In this document: piece by piece, positions 33,472-41,774 of the stretch
Position numbering within the stretch: position 1 is the first letter of the stretch
How the letters are laid out: the number at the start of each line of letters is the position of its first letter
Source of the DNA: Salinarimonas sp.
GTDB lineage: Bacteria; Pseudomonadota; Alphaproteobacteria; Rhizobiales; Beijerinckiaceae
Assembly: GCA_020832565.1 (NCBI GenBank)
Contig: JAFIEI010000025.1
Coordinates: 1 to 53,740 of the forward strand
Length of the DNA: 53,740 nucleotides
Reading direction: 5' to 3'
Translations under genes and position numbers: made by a program
The notes under the pieces: model-generated
What the model was told of the DNA's origin: nothing
The model's database searches: none
Seen by the model: only the letters and a program-made list of their open reading frames with translations

Positions 33472-34446
33472 TCAGAACAGGTGGCGCAGGGGTTCGCGCA
33501 TGCGGCTGGCGAAGGCATCGAGAAGGGCGATCGCGGCAGGGCCGTCCATCTGCCCGGCGCTGCATTCGAGAATGATCTCCAATGCGCTGCCGCGTTGCGT
33601 GATCGTGAGAACCGGCAACGCCTCCGCGCCGATCGCGACGGTTTCGATGGCCGTTCCCCGCAGGTCGCGCACGCGCAGGACCGGCGCGTCGTCGCTCGCG
33701 GTCACGGCGGAAAGCCGGCGTGCGCGGGGTACGCGATAGGCGCGCATCGCGCCGAAGCGCTCCACCGCGACCACCGTTTCGCCATGACCGAGGCTGGCCC
33801 CTGCGAGCCCGGCGAGCAGCGCATCCGCATCGGCGAGCCCCTGCGCATCGGCGGCCCAGCGCGCGAATTCGGCGAAGCCGTCCTGCGGGCAGGCAGCGCG
33901 AAGCCGCATGGACGCGGATGGCGCAGGCGATGCGGCCTCGGGCAGCAGGCTGCGCAGGGTTTCCAGATCGCGCATGTGATAGGGCTGTGGGTGCCCTGCG
34001 CGCGCCAGACGCGCCAGATCGAGCCCTTCCTCACGGGCGATGCGCCGCAGCTTGGGGGAGGCGAGAATGCGGCCAGGTGCCGATGGCGGCTCGATCGAAG
34101 CCTTGGATGTGGTTTCGGTGGCGGGAGGCGATGCGGGCGGGATCGCAGGCTCCGGCACTGCCCGAGCCGGTTCATGCGATCGCGGGGTATCGTCATCGGG
34201 AGCATCAGCCGTCTCGGATATCCGTGCGATCACCTTCCCGACGGGGACCTCGTCGCCCTCGCCGGCCGTGACATGCGTGAGGAAACCGTCGGCCTGCGCC
34301 TCGATCTCCATCGTCGCCTTGTCGGTCTCGACCTCGAACAGGAGATCGCCGCGCGTGATCTTCTCGCCCGCTTGCTTCAGCCATTGGACGAGACGCCCCG
34401 TATCCTGCGTCATGCCGAGTTGCGGCATCGTCACCTCATGCGGCAT
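33472..34446 (-). CDS. Lipoyl/E3-binding protein with degenerate E2-like domain
   Basis: A 324-residue carrier chain. The lipoyl domain covers residues 1-78, with the attachment lysine at 43 (ETDKATMEIEA). A proline/alanine linker follows, then an E3-binding domain at about 125-165 (ILASPKLRRIAREEGLDLAR). The C-terminal 120 residues look like a worn acyltransferase domain: where an active E2 has DHRxxDG this chain reads SAGQMDG (about 294-300), so the catalytic histidine is gone. It should carry acyl groups but not transfer them. It overlaps the E1beta gene by 11 bp and has GGGGAG at its start. Confidence 0.85.
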   Translation of the reverse strand: MPHEVTMPQLGMTQDTGRLVQWLKQAGEKITRGDLLFEVETDKATMEIEAQADGFLTHVTAGEGDEVPVGKVIARISETADAPDDDTPRSHEPARAVPEPAIPPASPPATETTSKASIEPPSAPGRILASPKLRRIAREEGLDLARLARAGHPQPYHMRDLETLRSLLPEAASPAPSASMRLRAACPQDGFAEFARWAADAQGLADADALLAGLAGASLGHGETVVAVERFGAMRAYRVPRARRLSAVTASDDAPVLRVRDLRGTAIETVAIGAEALPVLTITQRGSALEIILECSAGQMDGPAAIALLDAFASRMREPLRHLF

Positions 34447-35431
34447 GGATCAGCTCCCCGGCGCATAGCTTGCGCGCCTGCTCCACCACCCGCTCCGGGG
34501 TGGGGACTGTCAGATCCTCCAGGGCCGGGCTGAAGGGCACGGGCACGTCCATCGCGCCCATGCGCAAGACCGGCGCATCGAGATGGTAGAAGGCCTTTTC
34601 GTTGAGCCGCGATGCGATTTCGGCGGTGACGCCGTAGCTCTGATGGCCTTCATCGATCACGATCGCACGGCTGGTCTTGCGCACGCTCGCAAGCAGGCTC
34701 GCCTCGTCCAGCGGCACGATCGTGCGCGGATCGATGACTTCCGCCTCGATTCCCTCGCCGGCCAGAATAGCGGCTGCCTTCTCCGCGACCTGCACCATCG
34801 AGGATGTGGCGATCAGGGTGATGTCGCGCCCCGCGCGCTTGATATGGGCCTCGCCGAAGGTGATCAGATATTCGTCCTCCGGCACCGGCGCCTTGTCCTG
34901 ATACATCAGCTTGTCTTCGAAGATGACGACCGGGTTGTTGTCGCGGATCGCCGTCTTCATCAGGCCCTTGGCCTCATAGGCGGATGACGGCAAAGCCACC
35001 TTCAGCCCGGGAATATGCGCCACCAACGCCTGCAGCGACTGGCTGTGCTGGGCGGCGGAGCGGCGGGTGGCGCCGAGATTGGTGCGCAACACCATCGGCA
35101 CCGTCAGCTTGCCGCCGGACATGTAGTGCTGCTTGGCAGCCTGATTGCACAGCTGATCCATGACCAGATAGAGAAAGTCGCCGAACATCAGATCGACGAT
35201 CGGGCGGCCTCCGGTCATCGCCGCGCCGACGGCCATGCCGACGAATCCGGGTTCGGAAATCGGGGTGTCGATCACGCGCTGCGTGCCGAATTCCTCGACC
35301 AGGCCGGAGAGAACCTTGAAGGGCGTGCCGGCCTCGGCCACGTCCTCGCCCATCAGGAATACGGTCGGGTCGCGGCGCATTTCCTCGGCGATGGCCTCGT
35401 TCACGGCCTGGGACAGGGTAATCTCGCGCAT
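34436..35431 (-). CDS. Thiamine-dependent dehydrogenase E1 component, beta subunit
   Basis: Beta subunit of a heterotetrameric 2-oxoacid or acetoin dehydrogenase E1. The 331-residue protein has the usual MREITLSQAVNEAIAEEM start, GEDVAEAGTPFKV, RVIDTPISEPGFVGMAVGAA and the C-terminal transketolase-like domain with DPRTIVPLDEASLLASV. The ATG at 35431 is preceded by GAGGAGG. It follows the alpha-subunit gene by 10 bp. Acetoin-dehydrogenase-like subunits look the same, so the substrate remains open. Confidence 0.93.
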   Translation of the reverse strand: MREITLSQAVNEAIAEEMRRDPTVFLMGEDVAEAGTPFKVLSGLVEEFGTQRVIDTPISEPGFVGMAVGAAMTGGRPIVDLMFGDFLYLVMDQLCNQAAKQHYMSGGKLTVPMVLRTNLGATRRSAAQHSQSLQALVAHIPGLKVALPSSAYEAKGLMKTAIRDNNPVVIFEDKLMYQDKAPVPEDEYLITFGEAHIKRAGRDITLIATSSMVQVAEKAAAILAGEGIEAEVIDPRTIVPLDEASLLASVRKTSRAIVIDEGHQSYGVTAEIASRLNEKAFYHLDAPVLRMGAMDVPVPFSPALEDLTVPTPERVVEQARKLCAGELIHAA

Positions 35432-35441
35432 CGTTGCCTCC

Positions 35442-36425
35442 TCAATCCGCATAGACATGCATGTCGACCTCGGACGCGTCCGGATAGGGCGCGGCCTCGG
35501 CATAGGACACCGCCTCGGCAGCATCCTTGACGATCTCGGCATTCATCGCCTCGATCTCGTCCTCGCTGGCGATGCCCTCAGTGACGAGCCAGGCGCGGAA
35601 GCGGATGATGGGGTCGCGATTCTCCTTCCAGTCCTTCTCCTCATCCTTTGAGCGGTAGTATTCGCGGTTGATGTCCCCGACATGGTGGCCGTGATAACGG
35701 TAGGTCATCAGCTCCATGAAGAACGGCCCTTCGCCCCTGCGGGCGCGCTCGACCAGGCGCCGGGTCAGGGCGTTCACGGCGAGCACGTCCTGCCCGTCGA
35801 CCTGATGCGCCTCGATGCCGAACGCCTCCGCCCGCGCGGTGATGGAGCCTGCCGCGATCTCCTCGGTGCGGGTATATTCGGAATAGCCGTTGTTCTCGCA
35901 GGCATAGATCACCGGCAGCTTCCACAGCGCCGCCATGTTCATGACCTCGTACATCAGCCCCTGCGCCGTGGCGCCGTCGCCGAAGAAGCAGACGGTGACA
36001 TCGTCCGATCCCTGGAGCTTCGCGCGCAGGGCGGAGCCGGTGGCGATGCCCATCGAGCCGCCGACGATGGCATTGGCGCCGAGATTGCCGTGGCTCTGGT
36101 CGGCGATATGCATCGAGCCGCCCTTACCCCGGCAATATCCTTCTTCCTTGCCCAGAAGCTCGCAGAACATCTCCTTGAATTCCGCGCCCTTGGCCACGCA
36201 ATGGCCGTGCCCGCGATGGGTCGAGGTGATGCGGTCCTCGTCGGTCAGCGCCTCGCAGATACCGACTGCAATCGCTTCCTCGCCGGAATACATATGCGTC
36301 AGGCCGGGCATCTTGGCCGAGAGATACAGCTGGTTGGCATTGTCCTCGAAGGTGCGGATGCGCACCATCTGGCGATACATCCGCAGGTAATCCTCGGCAT
36401 TCGTTTTTGGTTCGGCGTCAGCCAT
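35442..36425 (-). CDS. Thiamine-dependent dehydrogenase E1 component, alpha subunit
   Basis: Alpha subunit, 327 residues. It has the thiamine diphosphate motif (FFGDGATAQGLMYEVMNMAA, ending at the ENNGYSEYT segment), the phosphorylation-loop-like region YRYHGHHVGD and the substrate region CRGKGGSMHIAD. The ATG at 36425 gives the usual length; one at 36434 adds three residues. Members this close occur in both pyruvate and acetoin dehydrogenases. No E3 (dihydrolipoamide dehydrogenase) gene is in the window, so the complex must borrow one. Confidence 0.93.
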   Translation of the reverse strand: MADAEPKTNAEDYLRMYRQMVRIRTFEDNANQLYLSAKMPGLTHMYSGEEAIAVGICEALTDEDRITSTHRGHGHCVAKGAEFKEMFCELLGKEEGYCRGKGGSMHIADQSHGNLGANAIVGGSMGIATGSALRAKLQGSDDVTVCFFGDGATAQGLMYEVMNMAALWKLPVIYACENNGYSEYTRTEEIAAGSITARAEAFGIEAHQVDGQDVLAVNALTRRLVERARRGEGPFFMELMTYRYHGHHVGDINREYYRSKDEEKDWKENRDPIIRFRAWLVTEGIASEDEIEAMNAEIVKDAAEAVSYAEAAPYPDASEVDMHVYAD

Positions 36426-36451
36426 GGCGATCATCCTGTGGGGGATTGATT

Positions 36452-37750
36452 TCAGTAGCGATTGGCGATGGGCAGGTCTTCGGCCGGGAACAGGCTGATC
36501 ACCTCGCAGCCCGTATCGGTGACCACCACCTCTTCCTCGATCCGGGCGGCGGAATAGCCGTCGGCGGCCGGGCAATAGGTCTCCAGCGCGAAGACCATGC
36601 CGGTCTGGATCTCCATGGGGTGATCCATGCTGACCGCGCGGGAAATGATCGGGCGTTCATGCAGGGCAAGACCCAGCCCGTGGCCGAATTGCAGGCCGAA
36701 GGCGGCATCCTCGTTGGGGAAGCCGAATTCCTCGGCCTTGGGCCAGACCGCCGCGACCTTGTCCGTGCTCACGCCGGGCTTGATCATGGCGATCGAGGCG
36801 TCGATCCATTCGCGCGCCTTCACATAGGCGTCGTTCTGCGCCGGTGTGGCGCGACCGATATTGAAGGTGCGGTAGTAGCAGGTGCGATAGCCCTGATAGC
36901 TTTGCAGGATGTCGAAGAAGGCCTGGTCGCCGGGGCGGAAATAGCGATCGGTGAAATTGTGCGGATGCGGGTTGCAGCGCTCGCCGGATATCGCGTTGAT
37001 CGCCTCGACATCGTCGCTGCCCATCTCGTAGAGCATCTTGTTGGCCAGGGCGACGATGTCGTTCTCGCGAATGCCCGGCTTCAGCTCCTCGTAGATCATG
37101 TGATAGACGCCGTCGACCATGCTGGCCGCCTGGGTCAGGAGCTGGATCTCGTCCCAGTTCTTGATCTCGCGCGCCGCCAGCATGATCTGCTGGCCGTCGA
37201 CGACATCGAGCCCTTCTTCCTGAAGCGCGTGGAACATGGCGGTCTCTGCGTAATCGACGCCCACCGGCATGTTCGCCATGCCGGCATCCCGGATCAGGCC
37301 GGCGATCTCGCGGGCATATTTGCGCATCAGGCCGAATTCCGGCGGGATGGTGCCGCGCATGCCGACCACGCCGGCGCGGCAATGATCCGGCACGAGCCAG
37401 TCGGAGAATTTCTTGTGATGCATGGCGGCGGAGCCGAAATCCCACACATAGGGCGCGTCGTCGCCGGTCAGCAGGCAGAAGCGACACATCTTGTCGCGTT
37501 CCCATTCTCCGATCTTGGTGGCGCTGACATAGCGGATATTGTTGACGTCGAAGAGCAGCAGCGTGCCCGCTTTCGAGGCCTGCAGGGCCTGGCGGGTGCG
37601 CGCGAGCCGGTATCGGCGCAGGCGGTCATGGTCGATGCGGCGCTCGAAATCGACGGATGTATGCCCCCAGGCGGGAAGGCGTCCTTCCCATTTCCAGTGC
37701 GGTTCGAGATCCTGAGGGGTCAGGAGATTGGGTAAAAGAGCGCGTGACAT
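36452..37750 (-). CDS. M24-family (creatinase / aminopeptidase P fold) hydrolase
   Basis: A 432-residue pita-bread-fold protein. The creatinase-type N-terminal domain (DVNNIRYVSATK) is followed by the catalytic domain, with the histidine motif FGHGLGLALHERP, the glutamate in FALETYCPA and the last glutamate in ARIEEEVVV. Of the two metal aspartates, the first is present (FFDILQSYQGYR), but the second position, normally D in SDxTRTF, is cysteine (TCYYRTF). It may therefore use a changed metal site or a non-peptidase reaction, as other M24 members such as creatinase, ectoine hydrolase and DddP do. GAGGA precedes the ATG. Confidence 0.85.
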   Translation of the reverse strand: MSRALLPNLLTPQDLEPHWKWEGRLPAWGHTSVDFERRIDHDRLRRYRLARTRQALQASKAGTLLLFDVNNIRYVSATKIGEWERDKMCRFCLLTGDDAPYVWDFGSAAMHHKKFSDWLVPDHCRAGVVGMRGTIPPEFGLMRKYAREIAGLIRDAGMANMPVGVDYAETAMFHALQEEGLDVVDGQQIMLAAREIKNWDEIQLLTQAASMVDGVYHMIYEELKPGIRENDIVALANKMLYEMGSDDVEAINAISGERCNPHPHNFTDRYFRPGDQAFFDILQSYQGYRTCYYRTFNIGRATPAQNDAYVKAREWIDASIAMIKPGVSTDKVAAVWPKAEEFGFPNEDAAFGLQFGHGLGLALHERPIISRAVSMDHPMEIQTGMVFALETYCPAADGYSAARIEEEVVVTDTGCEVISLFPAEDLPIANRY

Positions 37751-37860
37751 GAGACAGATCCTCAGCGTCGGCGGGACGGGCCGCCGGTATCGGGTGATCG
37801 TTTTTCGAAAATCGCGATGGGGGCCGATAGCGGCCCGCGAAGCTCACTGAGTAATGAGGC

Positions 37861-38670
37861 TCACTGCATGATCATGCCGCCATCGATCATGATCAGCTGG
37901 CCGGTCATGTAGTCGCTGTCGCTGGAACACAGAAACGCGGCGGTGCCCTGCACGTCTTCCGGGTAGCTGTAGCGCTTCATGGTGATCATGGTGCTGGCCA
38001 GATGATCCATGGACTGGCCTTCCTTCTCGAACATGCCGATCTTGACCAGATCCTTGTCGAGCTGTTCCCACAATTCCGTGCGCACCACGCCCGGCCCGTA
38101 GCCGTTGACGGTGATCTTGTGCTCCCAGAGCGCCTTGGCGCCGCCGATGATCATGGCGAGCACCGCGTATTTCGAGCAGGAATAGGGTATCACGTCGAGA
38201 AAGGCCGTGCGCGAGACGATCGAGCCGACGGGAATGATCTTGTAGGGATGGTCCGGCATCGGCCCCTGGGCGATCATCGCGCGTGCAGCCTCCTGCATGC
38301 CCAGAAGAACGCCCTTGGCGTTTATGTCCATGATCATGTCCCAGTTGTCTTCATCGATATCCATGAACATGCGCGGCTTGTTCACGCCGGCATTGAGCAG
38401 GGCCACGTTGATCGAGCCGAAGGCCTCGACGCAGGCTTCCACCGCCGCCGCGTTCTCGGCGCGCGAGGTGACGTCTAGCTTGACCGCGACCGCCTTGCCG
38501 TTGCCGGCGGCGTTGATCTCGTCGGCCACCGCTGCAACGCCCTCAACATTGACGTCGCCAAGGCAGAGATTGGCGCCCTGGGCGGCAAAATGGCGTGCAT
38601 TCTGTGCGCCCATGCCCTGTGCGGCGCCTGTGATCAGGATGTTCTTGCCCTTCAGGCGGGTGGAATCCAT
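37861..38670 (-). CDS. SDR-family NAD(P)-dependent oxidoreductase
   Basis: A 269-residue short-chain dehydrogenase. Seen: cofactor loop TGAAQGMG (about 15-22), NAG motif in LLNAGVNKP, catalytic serine in VGSIVSR and the catalytic YSCSK. An acidic residue after the second strand (CLGDVN) suggests NAD preference. It probably oxidises an imported hydroxyl compound to a ketone for the E1 complex; this is inference from position. AGGAGG lies before the ATG, and the start overlaps the regulator gene by 19 bp, so the regulator is translated with the catabolic genes. Confidence 0.9.
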   Translation of the reverse strand: MDSTRLKGKNILITGAAQGMGAQNARHFAAQGANLCLGDVNVEGVAAVADEINAAGNGKAVAVKLDVTSRAENAAAVEACVEAFGSINVALLNAGVNKPRMFMDIDEDNWDMIMDINAKGVLLGMQEAARAMIAQGPMPDHPYKIIPVGSIVSRTAFLDVIPYSCSKYAVLAMIIGGAKALWEHKITVNGYGPGVVRTELWEQLDKDLVKIGMFEKEGQSMDHLASTMITMKRYSYPEDVQGTAAFLCSSDSDYMTGQLIMIDGGMIMQ

Positions 38671-40505
38671 GGCGTCCTCCTGGAGATTTTCGTTTGTTGG
38701 AGGGCCTCTTCGGCCCTTGATTGTGCACGCTGCAAGGCCTCGCGCGGCTTGGTGATGCCGCGCAGCATGTCGTGCATTTCCTGGCCGCAGATCTCGATGA
38801 TCGCGGCGATTTCGGGGATTGGCGGGCGCGGCCAGTATTGCAGTTCGTCGCGCAGCGACATGGCGTCGACGGCCTCGAAGATCGGCGACAGGCCGCGCAC
38901 CTCCGGATCGGCGCCGACCGAGTAACGCGGCGCCGTGCGGCTGCCGTTCAGGACATATAGCTTCTGCGCCTCCGGCGAGGTGAAGGCGATCAGCGCCTCG
39001 GCGGCGGCGGCGCGGCGTTCCGGCGCGATATTGGCGGGAATGCCCATCACGTAGCCTCCGACGGGCGCCACTGGCTGCCCTATCGGGCCGGAAGGATGCG
39101 GCAGATAGCCGGTATTGCCGTTGGCCGGCGATTCCGGATCACGCTCGAAATAGGGGGCGAGCAGCGTATAGCCGTAGGCCATCGGTATCTTGCCGGCAGC
39201 ATAGGGACGAATGCGCTCGTACCAGGACATCGAGAGGATGTCGGGGGGCGAATATTCGAGCAGCGCGAGCAGGTATTCGCACGCTTCCAGGCCGAGCGGC
39301 GTATCGATCGTCGGCACGATATCGCCGCGCGCGGCGGTATCGGCGGCGAAGCCGCCGGCAATCGGATCGAGATTGACGATGGGCTGGCCGAAATCGGCGC
39401 AGGTCATCAGGAACTGATGGCCGAGCGCCGTGCCGCGCGCTGCGTTCCAGGCAATGCCGTAGCGGCCCTGATGAGGCGCATGGAAGTGCCGGGCGGCTTC
39501 GAGCAGGGCGGCGGTCGTGTGCGGCGGCTCGAGGCCCGCTTCCGCGAACAGGTCCGTGCGATAGAACAGCAGCTCCGGCGTGGTCTGGCTCGGCACGCCG
39601 TAAGGCCGCCCGCCCCAATGCGCCGCCATCCAGCCCGCCGTATGAAAGTCCGGCGGATCGAGCCGCGCGGGGTCGAGGCAGGCATCGAGCGGTTCCAGCA
39701 CGCCGTTTTCCGCGAACTCGCCGATCCAGGGCAGATCGACGGCGATGATGTCGTATTTGCTGACGCGGCGCTCGGCATTGCGCAGGGCTTCCGCGCGCAG
39801 GCGATCGATCGAGAAGGCGCGCTGGCTGATATTGGTGCCGATGATCTGCTCGAACTGGCGCTTGAGATTTTCCATGACCATGAAGGTCGGGTCGCTATGC
39901 ACCAGGATGCGCAGCCCGCCCCCCAGCTGCAGCGGCTCCGGCAGGACCGGCGGTGGTGCTATAGTCTGGCTGGTCGGCATGTAAGAGGCGCCGAAATAAT
40001 ACTCGCTTCCGGCTTCGGGGCCGATACCCCGGATTTCGGTGCAAAGCCGCATCATCCGGTCAGTTAGCTGGCGCCAGTTATTCATCAGCCGGATCGTGGG
40101 ATGCAACGAGAACGACTTCCCGGAGCGCGTTCGCGCGCGCTGTTCGACCAACCCGGCATCGAGCAGTTCAGCCAGTTTGCGCCGCGCTGTGGCGTAGGGG
40201 ACACCGGAGGCTGCGATCAGCATCGTCGCCGTCACGGTCTTGCCGCCCAGATGCGCCTTCAGGAGCGCCATCACCATATTCAGATGCGGATTCGGCTCGC
40301 CGACCTCGAGCGCGGTGTCGATCTCGTTTGTCAGCGCTTCCAGAAAACCCAGCGCCGCAGGCAGGGCCGTCGGCCCGGAACCTGCAACCACCTCGTGGGT
40401 GGCGACGGACTTGATGAATCCGTCTTTCTGGATATTTTCCATCTTCACGTCTTTGGTCTTTCCGTGAAATCCGGGCGGCATGGCCGGCGGGCGACGAGTC
40501 TTCAT
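38652..40505 (-). CDS. Winged-helix regulator fused to a family 1 solute-binding-protein domain
   Basis: A 617-residue protein with an unusual domain order. Residues about 73-140 form a winged helix (LLKAHLGGKTVTATMLIAAS, then TARRKLAELLDAGLVEQRA). From about 197 to 600 it is an extracellular solute-binding protein of the family 1 type (YDIIAVDLPWIGEFAENGVL, RPYGVPSQTTPELLFYRTDL, then a PVAPVGGYVMGI segment). There is no signal peptide, so the binding-protein domain should be cytoplasmic and act as the ligand sensor. GAGGA precedes the ATG at 40505; an ATG at 40538 lacks a site. First gene of the minus operon, divergent from an ABC importer, with a perfect inverted repeat between. Confidence 0.87.
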   Translation of the reverse strand: MKTRRPPAMPPGFHGKTKDVKMENIQKDGFIKSVATHEVVAGSGPTALPAALGFLEALTNEIDTALEVGEPNPHLNMVMALLKAHLGGKTVTATMLIAASGVPYATARRKLAELLDAGLVEQRARTRSGKSFSLHPTIRLMNNWRQLTDRMMRLCTEIRGIGPEAGSEYYFGASYMPTSQTIAPPPVLPEPLQLGGGLRILVHSDPTFMVMENLKRQFEQIIGTNISQRAFSIDRLRAEALRNAERRVSKYDIIAVDLPWIGEFAENGVLEPLDACLDPARLDPPDFHTAGWMAAHWGGRPYGVPSQTTPELLFYRTDLFAEAGLEPPHTTAALLEAARHFHAPHQGRYGIAWNAARGTALGHQFLMTCADFGQPIVNLDPIAGGFAADTAARGDIVPTIDTPLGLEACEYLLALLEYSPPDILSMSWYERIRPYAAGKIPMAYGYTLLAPYFERDPESPANGNTGYLPHPSGPIGQPVAPVGGYVMGIPANIAPERRAAAAEALIAFTSPEAQKLYVLNGSRTAPRYSVGADPEVRGLSPIFEAVDAMSLRDELQYWPRPPIPEIAAIIEICGQEMHDMLRGITKPREALQRAQSRAEEALQQTKISRRTPWIPPA

Positions 40506-40553
40506 CGGCGATATCCTCAGATTGTCCAGAACGGCCATTCGATCATAGGTCGA

Positions 40554-40595
40554 AAATATTCAAAATGATCTCAAATATATTCATTTTGAATATTT
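40554..40595. promoter_or_regulatory. Perfect 15-bp inverted repeat, candidate operator of the catabolic island
   Basis: AAATATTCAAAATGA at 40554-40568 and TCATTTTGAATATTT at 40581-40595 are exact inverted copies separated by 12 bp. The block is strikingly A/T-rich in GC-rich surroundings and lies in the divergent region between the regulator gene and the ABC importer. It is the best candidate binding site for the winged-helix regulator and probably overlaps both promoters. Confidence 0.7.
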
Positions 40596-40729
40596 ATGCT
40601 CTGTCACTTCGGGGCGATGCCGGACAGCATGGAGACGCTGCAAGTCCGCCCGGCTCATGCCGAAGTGCTCGAAGAACGAATTGCTCGGGGGAGTGGGCGG
40701 CAGGAAACAGTCTTTCGGGAGGAAAACCA

Positions 40730-41671
40730 ATGACCAAGACGATGCGCTTTTTGCTTGCCGGCTGCGGCACGCTCGCCATGGCGACCGCCGCTTCAGCCGA
40801 CACGGTGCGGATCGGTATCACCCAGAACAATGTCGGCATCGACAGCTACCAGACGACCTACGAGCAAGCCTTCATCGCGGCTGCGGATGCCAATCCCGAT
40901 GTCGACGTAATTGTTCTCGATGCAGGCGGCGACGTGGCGCGCCAGATCAGCCAGATGCAGGATCTGATCCAGCAGCAGGTCGATGCCATCATCGTCTGGC
41001 CGACCGACGGCCAGGCGCTGGTTCCCGCCGTGCGCAATGCCCATCGCGAAGGCATCCCGGTCATCGTGACCAACTCCAACATCGCGGAAGCGGGCCTGGA
41101 CTTCATCGCCGCCTTTTCCGGCCCCAACAATATCCAGCAGGGCATCTACTCCGCCGAGATGATGTGCGAGGCGCTGGGTGGCGAGGGAGAGATCGTGCAG
41201 ATTACCGGGATGCCCGGCTACACCACGGCGATCGAGCGCCAGCAGGGCTTCGATGACCGTCTGGCCGAGCTGTGCCCCGACGTCGTGCAGCTGGATATCC
41301 AGCCCGGCGACTGGAATCGCGAGCGCGCCCAGCGCACCATGGAGACCTTCCTGACGCGCTTCGACAATATCGACGGCGTCTATTCCGGCGACGACAACAT
41401 GGGCGTCGGCGCCCTGAACGCAGCGCTCGCTGCGGGTCGGGCCGAGGGCATGGTCTTCATCGGCGCCACCAATTTCGCCGTCGGCTACGATGCCATGGAG
41501 CGCGGCGAATACTGGGGGTCGGTCTATCAGTCACCGGTGGATGACGCCGAGGCGGCCCTGCAGACGGCACTCGACGTGCTCGCCGGCGAGGATGTGCCGA
41601 AGCTCAATTATTTCGACACGCCCAAGATCACCCAGGACAACATGGCCGAGTTCGACCGCCCCGTCTTCTGA
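40730..41671 (+). CDS. Sugar-type ABC transporter, periplasmic binding protein
   Basis: A 313-residue RbsB-like binding protein with a signal peptide (about residues 1-25, cleavage near ASA-DT; a C at 12 in LAGC makes a lipoprotein conceivable). The periplasmic-binding-protein type I fold is visible from VRIGIT, DVIVLDAGGD, QMQDLIQQQVDAIIVWPTDG to GVYSGDDNMGVGAL. GGGAGG precedes the ATG at 40730. Ligand unknown. First gene of the importer operon, divergent from the catabolic operon. Confidence 0.92.
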   Translation: MTKTMRFLLAGCGTLAMATAASADTVRIGITQNNVGIDSYQTTYEQAFIAAADANPDVDVIVLDAGGDVARQISQMQDLIQQQVDAIIVWPTDGQALVPAVRNAHREGIPVIVTNSNIAEAGLDFIAAFSGPNNIQQGIYSAEMMCEALGGEGEIVQITGMPGYTTAIERQQGFDDRLAELCPDVVQLDIQPGDWNRERAQRTMETFLTRFDNIDGVYSGDDNMGVGALNAALAAGRAEGMVFIGATNFAVGYDAMERGEYWGSVYQSPVDDAEAALQTALDVLAGEDVPKLNYFDTPKITQDNMAEFDRPVF

Positions 41672-41774
41672 CGGCGCGTTTCAGGCCACAAGACTTCGCG
41701 CCGGGGCATGGTATCCTCGCCCCGGTGCGTAACAAGGGCGAAAAACGCCTGAATATCCCGGGAGGGAACAGATT

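Noticed and set aside
32110-34533. 807-codon plus-strand frame
   Set aside because: It lies across the aldehyde dehydrogenase, lipoyl-protein and E1beta genes on the opposite strand and shows no domain motifs.
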